Assembly: GCA_037140715.1 (NCBI GenBank) | Contig: JBAXDX010000016.1 | Span: 1-42,348, forward strand | Source of the DNA: JAUZPB01 sp037140715 | Lineage (GTDB): Bacteria; Bacteroidota; Ignavibacteria; Ignavibacteriales; SURF-24 | Direction: 5' to 3' | DNA length: 42,348 nucleotides | Shown here: one piece after another, positions 17,249-26,273 of the stretch | Numbering within the stretch: the first letter of the stretch is position 1 | Layout of the letters: every line of letters starts with the position of its first letter | The notes under the pieces: generated by a model | Told to the model about the DNA's origin: nothing | Database searches by the model: none | The model's input: only the letters and a program-made list of their open reading frames with translations | Position numbers and translations under genes: made by a program

Positions 17249-18150
17249 AAAACTCCTTTTGTTGAAGGTAAGACGTTCTCACTCCGCTCATCCATCCTGC
17301 AGGCTTCGTTCAATGCTTTAGCAAATGCTTTGAACACAGCCTCAATCTTGTGATGATCATTCTTACCTTTTGCTTCTAAATAAATATTAGCTTTTAATCC
17401 GGCGGCAAGTCCGCGGAAAAACTCTTCGGTTAGTTCTGTCGGGAAGTCCCCGACTTTTTCCCTCTTAAACTTGCACTTAAAAACAAGGCAACTTCTGCCA
17501 CCAATATCAAGAGCGCATTGAGCGACAGACTCATCCATCGGCAGGAAGAAACCGTAACGCTTAATGCCAAGCTTCCCGCCGAGAGCTTCGCCAATTGCAA
17601 CACCCAGTGTAATGCCGGTATCTTCAACCGTGTGGTGTTCGTCCACAAACAGGTCGCCGTCAACGAGAATATCGAGATTTAGATTGGCGTGCTTTGCTAT
17701 CTGTTCAAGCATGTGATCGAAAAATCCGACTCCGGTTTTAATATTGGATATGCCTTTGCCGTCAAGAGAAACATTAACCGTTATTTTCGTTTCTTTGGTG
17801 TTTCTCTGTTGTGATGAACTCCTTAATCCCGAGATAATCTGGTTAACTGCCTTTTCAAAAGTATCTGTATCGCTTTCCGGCTGAACCCTGATTAAAGTAT
17901 AATCTGTTTTTACTATTTTTTTGGAAGCAGATATTACGTATGTCTTTTCAATGTTCTCTAACGCTTTGCTGTCAGGCGTGATGCCCTCAAGCTTTAGTAT
18001 CCTGGATAATTGCCCGTGCTCTTTTGGTTCATTCCCATCGAACTCAATGGAAAATCCCTTCCGGCTTAGCTTTTTAAGCCCTGAAATAAGTCCGGCTGAA
18101 ACAGGTGAATCGAGATTCAGGAATACTTTATCAACTATTACTTTCTGCAT
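17245..18150 (-). CDS. hisB: Imidazoleglycerol-phosphate dehydratase with a vestigial N-terminal HAD-like domain
   Basis: Residues from about 116 to 301 are a complete IGP dehydratase: FFDHML, the metal-binding DEHHTVEDTG, FFLPMDESVAQ and the second histidine pair NDHHKIEAVFKAFAKAL. The first 115 residues are an extra domain. In bifunctional HisB proteins this place holds a HAD histidinol-phosphatase of about 165 residues with a DxDGT motif. Here the opening strand reads VDKVFLNLDSPVS and is followed by a helix and strand (LKKLSRKGFSIEFDGNEP) in HAD order, but the catalytic DxDGT and the zinc-binding cysteines are absent. The dehydratase should work; the phosphatase part appears dead. The start overlaps hisC by 13 bp, so the extension is translated from the normal operon context. 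No in-frame start lies near the dehydratase boundary. Confidence 0.92.
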   Translation of the reverse strand: MQKVIVDKVFLNLDSPVSAGLISGLKKLSRKGFSIEFDGNEPKEHGQLSRILKLEGITPDSKALENIEKTYVISASKKIVKTDYTLIRVQPESDTDTFEKAVNQIISGLRSSSQQRNTKETKITVNVSLDGKGISNIKTGVGFFDHMLEQIAKHANLNLDILVDGDLFVDEHHTVEDTGITLGVAIGEALGGKLGIKRYGFFLPMDESVAQCALDIGGRSCLVFKCKFKREKVGDFPTELTEEFFRGLAAGLKANIYLEAKGKNDHHKIEAVFKAFAKALNEACRMDERSENVLPSTKGVL

Positions 18151-19196
18151 ATCTGTTTTTTTAACGCTGTTAGAAATTTATTATTTTCTTCAACTGTGCC
18201 TATTGATACTCTAAGACAGTTCCTAAGCATTGGGTGGCTACTTCTGTCGCGGATAACAACGCCGTCAAGCGCCATACTTTTTTGTACTTCCGTTGCATTC
18301 TCGCACTGAAACAAAAGATAATTAGCGTCCGATGGATAAACTATCGGGACTTCCGGTATAGCAAGCAACTCTTCCTTCACTCTTTCCCGCTCCGATGTGA
18401 GCAGTTTAATAAAATCATCCTTGCGACTGTTGTTTTGGATTGCCTCAAGTGCCGTTTTCTTTGTCAGGGAGTTAATTGTGTAAGGAGCCTTAATATTAAA
18501 GAGCAGGCGGGTAATAACTTCATCGGCAATACAATAGCCGAGCCTGATTGCAGCAAGTCCCCAGGCTTTCGAGAATGTTCTAAGGACAACCAGATTATTA
18601 AGTTCCCCGGCTTCGTTGATAAGCGAATTATCCCCAGAGAAATCAATATATGCTTCGTCAATAACAATAATTGAGTTATATAATTTACAAAGCCTTTCCA
18701 CATCTTCTTTTTTAAGCAGATTGCCTGTAGGATTATTAGGCGAGCAGGCGAATATCAACTTTACATTATTTCTGTAATCTCTCTGTATATTATCAAAATC
18801 TATTTGAAATTCATCATTAAGATTAGTTGAAATAGTCTCGACATTGTTAATATCGCAGGCAACCTTATACATCCCATAAGTCGGGTCAAGGATTATAACC
18901 GCATCCTTTGCAGGTTCACAGAAAATACGTATCAGTAAATCAATTATTTCATCAGAACCAACGCCAAAGAAAAGTTTCTTTTCATCAACGCCGTAATACT
19001 CTCCGACTGCCTTTCTTAATTCCGCCTGATGAGGATCGGGATAACGATTGAGGGTAAGCTCATCATAGCCCGCGGCAACTGAGCCGATGGAGTTCTCATT
19101 TGCATCGAGCAATATTCCTTCCGAATACATATCACGTGCGCAGACGTAGGGCTTAAGGTTAAGAATATTTTTTCTTACTAAATTTTCAATTATCAT
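18138..19196 (-). CDS. hisC: Histidinol-phosphate aminotransferase
   Basis: A 352-residue fold-type I PLP enzyme that converts imidazole-acetol phosphate and glutamate to histidinol phosphate. Visible motifs are LDANENSIG near the N-terminus, the cofactor region SPNNPTGNLL, VIDEAYIDF, and the PLP lysine in RTFSKAWGLAAIRLGY. The C-terminal arginine of CLRVSIGT binds substrate carboxylate or phosphate. It overlaps hisD by 11 bp and hisB by 13 bp. Confidence 0.95.
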   Translation of the reverse strand: MIIENLVRKNILNLKPYVCARDMYSEGILLDANENSIGSVAAGYDELTLNRYPDPHQAELRKAVGEYYGVDEKKLFFGVGSDEIIDLLIRIFCEPAKDAVIILDPTYGMYKVACDINNVETISTNLNDEFQIDFDNIQRDYRNNVKLIFACSPNNPTGNLLKKEDVERLCKLYNSIIVIDEAYIDFSGDNSLINEAGELNNLVVLRTFSKAWGLAAIRLGYCIADEVITRLLFNIKAPYTINSLTKKTALEAIQNNSRKDDFIKLLTSERERVKEELLAIPEVPIVYPSDANYLLFQCENATEVQKSMALDGVVIRDRSSHPMLRNCLRVSIGTVEENNKFLTALKKQICRK

Positions 19197-20478
19197 CTTT
19201 AATCCTTATCGATACCGCATTTCTGTGTGCTTCAAGTGATTCAGTCTTTGCAAGAGTTTCTACAACGCCGGCAATTGCCCGCAATCCATCACGCGTAAGC
19301 TTCTGGAATGTAATCGATTTCATAAAACTCTCAACGCTTACTCCGCCAAAAGATTTGGCATAGCCGTAAGTCGGTAGCGAATGATTAGTTCCCGAAGCAT
19401 AATCCCCCGCGCTCTCAGGCGAATATTGCCCAAGAAAAACTGACCCTGCATTAATTACTTTCTCCTTATACTTTTCGGCTTCGTCAAGATGAAGAATAAG
19501 ATGCTCCGGAGCGTACTGATTGCTGAATGAAAATGCCTGATCAGGATTTTCAACCAGCAGAGAGAAAGAAGATTCGAGCGACTTAAAGGCAAATTCCCTG
19601 CGGGGCAGAACGCCAGTCTGTTTATTCAGTTCGGCTTCAACCTGAACAATTAACTTTTCCGAAGTCGTTATAAAAACCACCTGTGAATCGGCACCATGCT
19701 CAGCCTGCGAAAGTAAATCAGAGGCAATATAATCTGCCCGCGCATTCTCATCTGCAATGACCAGAACTTCCGAAGGTCCGGCTGGCATATCAATCGCACA
19801 GCCTTCAATATCAATACTGACTAAAAGCTTTGCCGCTGTAACAAACTGATTGCCGGGACCAAATATCTTGCTTACTTTATTAATTGTACCCGCGCCATAA
19901 GCCATCATAGCGACTGCCTGCGCTCCCCCGATTTTATAAAACTCGCTTACACCTGCAACTTTTGCTGCAAAAAGCAAAGCATCATTTACTTTCCCATCCT
20001 TAGCAGGCGAGCATGCAACGATTCTTTTACATCCCGCAATATGCGCAGGAATTCCAAGCATCAGCATTGTTGACGGAAGTATTGCGTTTCCGCCGGGAAT
20101 GTAAAGCCCGACATTTTCAATCGCTCTGTATTCTCTTGAACATCGCACTCCCGGCATGGTTTCAATTTCATAAGGCTCAGGCAGTTGCCGCTTATGAAAC
20201 TTCTCAATATTTTCAGATGCCTTCTCTATTGCTTCCTTAACTGCCGGATTAAGATTCCTTTCGGCGGTTACAAATTCCTCAGGCTGAACGAGAAGCTCTT
20301 TGCCACTAAAATTATCAAACTTTGCGGCATATTTTAATGCGGCAATCAGTCCGTTTTGCTTTATATCGCTCAGAACCGGACGCACGATTTCAAAAGCGCC
20401 ATTAAGGTCAATCGCAGGGCGTTTTAGCAAAGCGTCAAGCGATTCATTATTTAATAGGTTGTAGTAATAAGTTTTCAT
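19186..20478 (-). CDS. hisD: Histidinol dehydrogenase
   Basis: A 430-residue zinc enzyme that oxidises histidinol to histidine in two NAD-dependent steps. Family hallmarks seen are GLYIPGG, GVSEFYKIGGAQAVAMMAYG, FGPGNQFVTAAK, the DMPAGPSEVLVIAD loop, the zinc-region QAEHGADSQ and APEHL, and SAGDYASGTNHSLPT. Length is typical. The gene begins 36 bp after hisG and overlaps hisC. Confidence 0.96.
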   Translation of the reverse strand: MKTYYYNLLNNESLDALLKRPAIDLNGAFEIVRPVLSDIKQNGLIAALKYAAKFDNFSGKELLVQPEEFVTAERNLNPAVKEAIEKASENIEKFHKRQLPEPYEIETMPGVRCSREYRAIENVGLYIPGGNAILPSTMLMLGIPAHIAGCKRIVACSPAKDGKVNDALLFAAKVAGVSEFYKIGGAQAVAMMAYGAGTINKVSKIFGPGNQFVTAAKLLVSIDIEGCAIDMPAGPSEVLVIADENARADYIASDLLSQAEHGADSQVVFITTSEKLIVQVEAELNKQTGVLPRREFAFKSLESSFSLLVENPDQAFSFSNQYAPEHLILHLDEAEKYKEKVINAGSVFLGQYSPESAGDYASGTNHSLPTYGYAKSFGGVSVESFMKSITFQKLTRDGLRAIAGVVETLAKTESLEAHRNAVSIRIKDDN

Positions 20479-20514
20479 AGTACATTAAGTTTTAATAACC
20501 ATACATGAGTGTAT

Positions 20515-21387
20515 TCAGGCTATCATATTCTCAATCGGCAGGAGCAGTATTCCGGTTGCCCCTGATTCCTTGAGGTCGTTCATTATCGTCCACACCTGGT
20601 CAGAAGGAATAACAGCATGTACGGCAAGCGAAGTCTCATCCGCCAGATGTAAAACAGTAGGACTCTTTAACGATGGCAGTAATTCTGTTATTCTTTCAAG
20701 TGACTGTTTCGGTATGTTCATCATCAGGTACTTTGATTTCTTTGCCGAAAGCACCGAACTAATACGACTTTTAAGATCATTTAATATTATGCTCTTTTCA
20801 GCATTGACCGACAGGGCATTATTCGCGATAAGTACAGATTCAGAATCAAACACGTTAAATGACTTATATAATTTATTCATCATAAGCGTTGTACCTGTTG
20901 AGACTATATCGCAAATCAGGTCAGCCACGCCCAGTGAGGGAGTAATCTCAACCGAACCGCTTATCTCTATTATCTTTGCTTCGAGCGAATTTTCCTTAAG
21001 GTATCCTTTTAGTATATTCGGGTAGGATGTAGCTATTGTTTTTCCGCTAATATCCTGAATTGTCTTTGGCAGTTTCTCCTCAGGACCGGCTATCATTAGC
21101 CTGCAACGTCCGAAACCAAGCTTCTCCACTAAAGTTATATCCGCCTGTTTTTCCAATATTACATCTTCGCCGACAATACCCACATCAGCTACTCCGTCCT
21201 GAACATATTCAGGTATATCATCATCCCGTAAGAAAAGCAAATCGAGATTAAAATTCCTTGCTGTTACAATAAGCCTTTCCGAATATACATCGTCGATATC
21301 TATACCGCAGTTCTTCAACAGTTCCAGAGATTTATCCGACAGTCTTCCTTTTTTTTGTATCGCCAGTTTCAGATTCCCATTTACCAT
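20515..21387 (-). CDS. hisG: ATP phosphoribosyltransferase, long (regulated) form
   Basis: First structural gene of the his operon, catalysing condensation of ATP with PRPP, the committed and feedback-regulated step. At 290 residues it is the long HisG type with a C-terminal ACT-like domain (about 215-290, PTVLHLADETSLAVHAVI), so it does not need HisZ. Core motifs are QKKGRLSD at the start, VADVGIVGEDV, and the PRPP-binding DIVSTGTTLMMNKL near 163-176. The start ATG follows GAGGAAAAAGG. A His-containing leader ORF and intrinsic hairpin lie between the likely promoter and this start. Confidence 0.95.
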   Translation of the reverse strand: MVNGNLKLAIQKKGRLSDKSLELLKNCGIDIDDVYSERLIVTARNFNLDLLFLRDDDIPEYVQDGVADVGIVGEDVILEKQADITLVEKLGFGRCRLMIAGPEEKLPKTIQDISGKTIATSYPNILKGYLKENSLEAKIIEISGSVEITPSLGVADLICDIVSTGTTLMMNKLYKSFNVFDSESVLIANNALSVNAEKSIILNDLKSRISSVLSAKKSKYLMMNIPKQSLERITELLPSLKSPTVLHLADETSLAVHAVIPSDQVWTIMNDLKESGATGILLLPIENMIA

Positions 21388-21409
21388 GACCTTTTTCCTC
21401 TATTTGCTT

Positions 21410-21441
21410 AAAAACAAAAACCCCGGCAATTTGCGCCGGGG
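21410..21441 (-). terminator. Intrinsic terminator in the his leader (candidate attenuator)
   Basis: On the minus strand a 7-bp GC-only stem, CCCCGGC with GCCGGGG (21421-21441, 7-nt loop), is followed by TTTTTGTTTTT (21410-21420). It lies 22 bp upstream of the hisG start and 30 bp after the stop of the leader ORF. A terminator placed inside an operon leader, before the first structural gene, is best read as an attenuator. I could not define the competing antiterminator pairing by eye. Confidence 0.8.
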
Positions 21442-21471
21442 TCCATAAGTATTTATTATATCCAATATAAA

Positions 21472-21582
21472 CTAATATATGCCAGCCTGTAAACTATTGA
21501 TTGTCCAGTGATGGATGCAATGACTTGCCGCGGTTTTAAGGCTGACCACAATGCGGATAATATTTGTTGATGTTGTTTTCAT
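21472..21582 (-). CDS. Candidate his leader peptide (36 aa)
   Basis: A 36-codon ORF runs from ATG at 21582 to TAG ending at 21472, with AGAAGAG (21586-21592) just upstream. Residues 20-26 read SHCIHHW, so three histidine codons fall within five positions (CAT TGC ATC CAT CAC) in a peptide this short. The ORF sits between a consensus-like promoter and an intrinsic terminator directly before hisG, which is the classical arrangement for ribosome-mediated attenuation of his operons. The number of His codons is lower than the seven in the E. coli leader, so the call rests on position together with composition. Confidence 0.65.
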   Translation of the reverse strand: MKTTSTNIIRIVVSLKTAASHCIHHWTINSLQAGIY

Positions 21583-21603
21583 ATTCTCTTCTGTCAAACT
21601 TAA

Positions 21604-21636
21604 CAAAATTACCAGTATTTTCAAACAGTCCCCAAA
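21604..21636 (-). promoter_or_regulatory. Likely his operon promoter, FCB type
   Basis: On the minus strand TTTG (21633-21636) is followed after 21 bp by TAATTTTG (21604-21611), matching the -33 TTTG / -7 TAnnTTTG consensus of Bacteroidota. Transcription would start a few bases before the leader ORF's ribosome binding site. The spacing is slightly longer than the usual 19-20. Confidence 0.5.
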
Positions 21637-21706
21637 AGTTTATTCGATAATCTTCAGTTTTAAGGAATATATATGCAACTCAGAAGTTTCCCGCTTTCAG
21701 AATACG

Positions 21707-22219
21707 TTAAGATAATGGGTATTCTATTCGAACCTCGTCAAATATGTTAAATTCCGCCAGGCTGTTTTCGTGATTAAGAAGCCATTGCTTGCGCCAGAGT
21801 TCTCCGCCATAGCCTGTAAGTTTGCCGTTTGTGCCTATTACCCGGTGGCAGGGGATAATGACGGATATTTTATTCTTTCCGTTTGCGCCCCCCACGGCAC
21901 GCATTGCTTTTGCATCGCCAAGTCTGCGGGCAAGTTCAAGATATGATATGGTCTCCCCAAATGGGATATTTATCAGTTCCTTCCATACCCGCTTTTGAAA
22001 ATCTGTGCCTGCGGGATTAAGACTTAGGTCAAATATCTGTCTTTTCCCCTTAAAATATTCATCAAGCTGATTAATACAATTTAGCAGACACCCGGGAATT
22101 GCATTTCCTCCGGGGCAGGAGTCGCTTCTAAAGTAAAGCGTATTTAGCCCATCCTCTGTGCCGGATATCTCAATTGCGCCAATCGGCGAGTTATAACAGG
22201 TTGTATATATTTCTGACAT
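21707..22219 (-). CDS. ogt: Methylated-DNA--protein-cysteine methyltransferase
   Basis: A 170-residue DNA repair protein that removes alkyl groups from O6 of guanine in a suicide reaction. The acceptor C124 lies in the invariant IIPCHRVIG, followed by the GKLTGYGGELWRKQWLL segment. The helix-turn-helix recognition part is ISYLELARRLGDAKAMRAVG with the arginine finger. The N-terminal domain (about 1-65) is short and ribonuclease-like, as in Ogt rather than Ada. The C-terminus extends about 15 residues past the conserved LLNHE. It is co-directional with serA upstream, 29 bp apart. Confidence 0.93.
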   Translation of the reverse strand: MSEIYTTCYNSPIGAIEISGTEDGLNTLYFRSDSCPGGNAIPGCLLNCINQLDEYFKGKRQIFDLSLNPAGTDFQKRVWKELINIPFGETISYLELARRLGDAKAMRAVGGANGKNKISVIIPCHRVIGTNGKLTGYGGELWRKQWLLNHENSLAEFNIFDEVRIEYPLS

Positions 22220-22248
22220 TTTTGACTTATTAACCCGCTTGAATCCGC

Positions 22249-23451
22249 CTAAAGTATTCTGACTTTTATAGTGTGCTGAACAGCTTTAAGATCTTCAAAA
22301 AGTGAATCGTTATAGCGTTTGTCCACATCAGCGATAACATAGCCTATATGCTCATTTGTCTTAAGATACTGCGATTCTACGTTAACTTCATTGCGGGCAA
22401 AAATAGTATTTATCTGCGACAGAACGCCGGGAACGTTTTCATGAACGTGAAGCAGTCTGTGGCAATCTTTAACGGAAGGAAGCTGAATCTTCGGGAAATT
22501 AACACTCGCGTATGTACTGCCTGTCCTGGCATATTCAAGAAGCTTATTGGAAACAAATTCGCCAATGTTAAGCTGGGCTTCCTCGGTGCTTCCTCCGATA
22601 TGAGGGGTAAGAAGAACATTCGGAAGGTTCTGCAATGGCGAGGTGAATCGTTCGTCTGCATCTTTAGGTTCATCAGGGAACACATCGAGCGAAGCTCCCA
22701 AAATTTTACCTGAAATAATATGTCTGTACAAAGAGTTTACATCAATAACAAAACCCCGGCTTAGATTAAGCAGGATAGTTCCGTTTTTCATTATATCAAA
22801 CTCGCGCTCCCCGATAAGTTTTGCGTTATTAGGATTGCCGTCAACGTGAATCGTAACAATATCTGCAATCCTTAAAAGATCGTCAAGGAATGATACTTTC
22901 TTGGCGTTGCCGATTGTCAGCTTATCGAGTATATCGTAATAATAAACTTCCATTCCCATTGCCTCGGCCAGCATAGAAACCTGCGAACCGATATTGCCAT
23001 AACCGATAATACCAAGCTTTTTGCCCCTGACTTCATGCGCATTTTCGGCTGATTTATCCCAAATTCCCATGTGTGCCTTGTTTATTTTATCATAAAGACG
23101 GCGGATAAGGAATATAATTTCTGCAATGACAATTTCAGCTACGCTACGAGTATTGCTGTAAGGAGCGTTAAAAACCGGAACTCCGTTAAGCGAGGCGGCT
23201 TTTATATCAACCTGATTTGTTCCGATACAGTATGCGCCGATAGCAAGAAGGTCTTTTGTGCTCTTAAGTACTTTGTCTGAAATGTGGGAGCGCGAACGTA
23301 TGCCAAGCAACGAAATGCCCTGTAAAGCTTCAATTAGTTCGTCTTCGTTCAGCCCTCTGTTGCAATTCTCGACTATAATGCCTTTGTTTTCTAAAATCTC
23401 AACTGCGCAAGGATGAATATTTTCAAGAAGTAATGCTTTCATTTTATCCAT
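22249..23451 (-). CDS. serA: D-3-phosphoglycerate dehydrogenase with ACT domain
   Basis: A 400-residue NAD-dependent enzyme of the first step of serine synthesis. It matches the E. coli-type form: substrate domain with LLGIRSRSHI, nucleotide-binding GIIGYGNIGSQVS, the catalytic arginine in NLSRGFVIDV, DVFPDEP, and the acid/histidine pair region LLTPHIGGSTEEAQ. A C-terminal ACT domain (about 330-400, HENVPGVLSQINTIF) suggests feedback control by serine. The first ATG (23451) has no clear ribosome site; the in-frame ATG at 23442 is preceded by GGAT but at short distance, so the start is uncertain by three codons. The Rossmann core has SerA-type extensions rather than those of glyoxylate reductase. 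Confidence 0.92.
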   Translation of the reverse strand: MDKMKALLLENIHPCAVEILENKGIIVENCNRGLNEDELIEALQGISLLGIRSRSHISDKVLKSTKDLLAIGAYCIGTNQVDIKAASLNGVPVFNAPYSNTRSVAEIVIAEIIFLIRRLYDKINKAHMGIWDKSAENAHEVRGKKLGIIGYGNIGSQVSMLAEAMGMEVYYYDILDKLTIGNAKKVSFLDDLLRIADIVTIHVDGNPNNAKLIGEREFDIMKNGTILLNLSRGFVIDVNSLYRHIISGKILGASLDVFPDEPKDADERFTSPLQNLPNVLLTPHIGGSTEEAQLNIGEFVSNKLLEYARTGSTYASVNFPKIQLPSVKDCHRLLHVHENVPGVLSQINTIFARNEVNVESQYLKTNEHIGYVIADVDKRYNDSLFEDLKAVQHTIKVRIL

Positions 23452-23645
23452 TTTTTATTTATCAAATAATTATCACTTGAAATTTAATACATCCGGAGCT
23501 GTCTTGAAAATAAAATATTCGGCTTTTGTAGAAAAATATCGGGAACGATGAATAAATATTACCGATTTCTCAAAAGGATATTAATCTTTTGTCTGTTATA
23601 ATATGTTCAAATTCACAAATTAATTAGCCAATGCACTATTACGGC

Positions 23646-26210
23646 TTAAAATCTCTTCTTAAAAAGATCATTCAGCTTATCTGCGGCTTTTTTCTGAATC
23701 TGGTTTTTCAGCGTGTCTATCTTTTGCTCAATCTGTTTTTGAACCTGATCTTTCTGTTTCTGGACTTCCTGAGTTACCTGTTGTTTTGCCTGGTCTGCAA
23801 CGCTCTGAACAGCCTGACCTGCAATATCAGTTGCGCTGGTAGTTACAACCGGCTGTTCTATCCTGCCCTTGATAAGCGCCTTAACATTAATTTTTCCGGT
23901 TGAAAGATTAGCGTCACGCTTTAGGAGTTTGTTTATCGCCTGGTTTGCCTGAGTCTGAAGTTTTTCAGCCGGAATCTGAATGTTCATAGCGTAGTCGAGC
24001 GTCTTGTCAATTCCGTTTGAACCTGAGAATGTAATGTCGCAATTATAGACCTTAAAGTTAAACGGAGAAATAGTAAACTTTCCATCAGTTATGGTGAACG
24101 AGGGTTTTATATTTTCAAGCAAAGGGTTTTTAAGCTCGTTGATTTTTAACGTATTGCCAATCATTTCAAACGGCTTGAAATCCTTTACCTCAGCGCGCGC
24201 AAGGCTGAGTGCTCCCTGACTGTTAAATGAGTTCCAGACCGGAGTCATATCTGTTGAGAGGGAAGTAGCCAAACGAAGTTTTGTGTCAAAATTGCCATGA
24301 ATATATTTAGCCATCGGCGCGAACTGCCTGACTGTAACAAAGTTTTCATATGTTTTACCAATATCAAAATTATTTACGGAAAGATTAAATGATATGTTCT
24401 GCGTATTCTTGTCCGGCGTATAATAAAAACCATTGGTGGTAAGTGAGCCACCTAAAAGATTCATATTAAGCGGATCCATCGAAAGTTTTTTATCCTTTAG
24501 CTTAATTACGCCCCTGACATTCTGAAGCTCCAGATTCTGAAATATTACTTTGCTGAAGTTTGAGTTCATGGTAAATTCAACTCTCTCGGGTAGCTCGACA
24601 GCTTTTGATTTTACCTGATTATCTGTCGGTTGTTGATTTTTCGGCTGTTCAGGCATAAGCTTGTTCAGGTCAAGCAGACTGCTGTTTACATTAAGGCTGC
24701 CTGAAATTGTGCCCTTATTAAATAGATAGCCGAGCATATTGCTGAGGCTACCTTCCGCGCTGATATCGCTTTGTCCAATTGTCATACTAAACGACTGAAG
24801 CGCAAAGAACTGAGTATTCATCTTAAGCAAAGCCTGATTAATTTTTATTTCCTGAGGAAGTTTCTTACCAGCCATTGCGAAATTATTTAAGGCAGTTGTA
24901 CCGGAAGCCTGAACATTAGCAAGCTGGTTTTTCTTTACATCGCCAAGATTCCCCCTTGCCTGAAAATCAGCCTGGACAATACCTTCAAGTTTCGAAATAT
25001 CTTCAAGCGGGAGTGCACTTTTAAGCTGCGCCAGGTTAATCCTTCCTTTTGCACGCATATCGATATATGGATTTGATTTAGGAGTCTTAACAAGCAGGCT
25101 CCCGTCAAACGGCTCATTCCCGATTACAAAATGAAGTAGCTTTAAGTTGATTACTGTCTGATCCGGCGTCTGTCCCGGATTCATAATATTTAAGTCCATG
25201 TTCACATCTTTAACCGGAGTGGGCAGTTTCGGATACTGAAAATATCCATTCTGAATCATCAGCCTGATATTAAATGCCGGCATTCCCGACTTATTATAAA
25301 TTCCCCTTGCATTGCCTTTAAAAAGCATCTTACCCGAAGACTTCAGCGCGGAGAAATCCTTTGATGAGTATGCAGAGGGAATCAGCGAAACAATATCCTT
25401 AAAGTCAGTACGCGCTGATTCAAAGTTAATATCCATCGAAATATTTGTATCAGGCTTTGCAAAATATCCGTCAAGCTTCAGTATCAGATTATTAATATGC
25501 AGTTCATTTTTCTTAAAAGTAAATTTCTTTGCCGCTATATCTGCATCAATATCCATGTCCAATGTGGTGGCGACATTCTTTAGATAAGAAATACCCTTAA
25601 ATTCCAAGTTCATCGCTTCGACTGTGGTTTTTGTCAGCAGATCGAACCTGTTCTGTGAAAAGTCGCCACTACCGGTATGATTCAGGTTCTTCATTACCAC
25701 AAATATGTCAGAAGTCTGATCTTCGTATATAAACTGCCCGTCTTCAACTGTATATTTCTTTAGCGAAACATTCATCGCGGATCCTTTCGAGGGGTTAGCC
25801 GTGTCTGGTTTTATTACCATATAGTTCGCAGTACTGTCTCTAAGAACTTTTATATTCAGCTTCGGTCTGACTATTTTGATTGCTTCAACTTTAATATTTT
25901 TGCTGACAGCACTCCAGAGATTAACCGTAACCTGAAACGATGAAGCACTGATAAGAGTATCCCCCTTAAAAGGTTCCTTGCTGACAATGGTAAAATTGTC
26001 AATTGAAAGCGTAAGGTCAGGGAAGCTCTTAAACATGCTAATGCCGGTTGACTCAAAGTTGAGCGAGGCATTAAGCCTTTTGTTTGCTTCTTTCTTAACA
26101 AGTTCTTCAATATTTCCTTTGAAGAATATCGGAGTGATAACCATAAGTAAAAGCAATACGAATATAATAACGCCGGTAATAATCGCGGGTTTTTTCATTT
26201 TGTCATCCAA
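23646..26210 (-). CDS. AsmA-like membrane-anchored protein
   Basis: This 854-residue protein has a short cytoplasmic start, one membrane helix (about 8-28, TGVIIFVLLLLMVITPIFF) and a long periplasmic part rich in beta strands. Its N-terminal segment (VKKEANKRLNASLNFESTGISMFKSFPDLTLSIDNFTI) is typical of the AsmA family. AsmA/TamB-clan proteins form elongated hydrophobic grooves thought to move phospholipids between the membranes. The last 60 residues are a charged glutamine/lysine-rich coiled coil (from QVTQEVQKQKDQVQKQIEQK), which is unusual enough to note. The start could equally be the methionine at residue 5. A small PHA-granule-region protein gene lies just upstream on the same strand. 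Confidence 0.85.
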   Translation of the reverse strand: MDDKMKKPAIITGVIIFVLLLLMVITPIFFKGNIEELVKKEANKRLNASLNFESTGISMFKSFPDLTLSIDNFTIVSKEPFKGDTLISASSFQVTVNLWSAVSKNIKVEAIKIVRPKLNIKVLRDSTANYMVIKPDTANPSKGSAMNVSLKKYTVEDGQFIYEDQTSDIFVVMKNLNHTGSGDFSQNRFDLLTKTTVEAMNLEFKGISYLKNVATTLDMDIDADIAAKKFTFKKNELHINNLILKLDGYFAKPDTNISMDINFESARTDFKDIVSLIPSAYSSKDFSALKSSGKMLFKGNARGIYNKSGMPAFNIRLMIQNGYFQYPKLPTPVKDVNMDLNIMNPGQTPDQTVINLKLLHFVIGNEPFDGSLLVKTPKSNPYIDMRAKGRINLAQLKSALPLEDISKLEGIVQADFQARGNLGDVKKNQLANVQASGTTALNNFAMAGKKLPQEIKINQALLKMNTQFFALQSFSMTIGQSDISAEGSLSNMLGYLFNKGTISGSLNVNSSLLDLNKLMPEQPKNQQPTDNQVKSKAVELPERVEFTMNSNFSKVIFQNLELQNVRGVIKLKDKKLSMDPLNMNLLGGSLTTNGFYYTPDKNTQNISFNLSVNNFDIGKTYENFVTVRQFAPMAKYIHGNFDTKLRLATSLSTDMTPVWNSFNSQGALSLARAEVKDFKPFEMIGNTLKINELKNPLLENIKPSFTITDGKFTISPFNFKVYNCDITFSGSNGIDKTLDYAMNIQIPAEKLQTQANQAINKLLKRDANLSTGKINVKALIKGRIEQPVVTTSATDIAGQAVQSVADQAKQQVTQEVQKQKDQVQKQIEQKIDTLKNQIQKKAADKLNDLFKKRF

Positions 26211-26273
26211 ATTTTGTCAAAATAAACTTCTCTTAAATATTATGACTCCGGAATTCTGTTCCGGCTATCAGTA

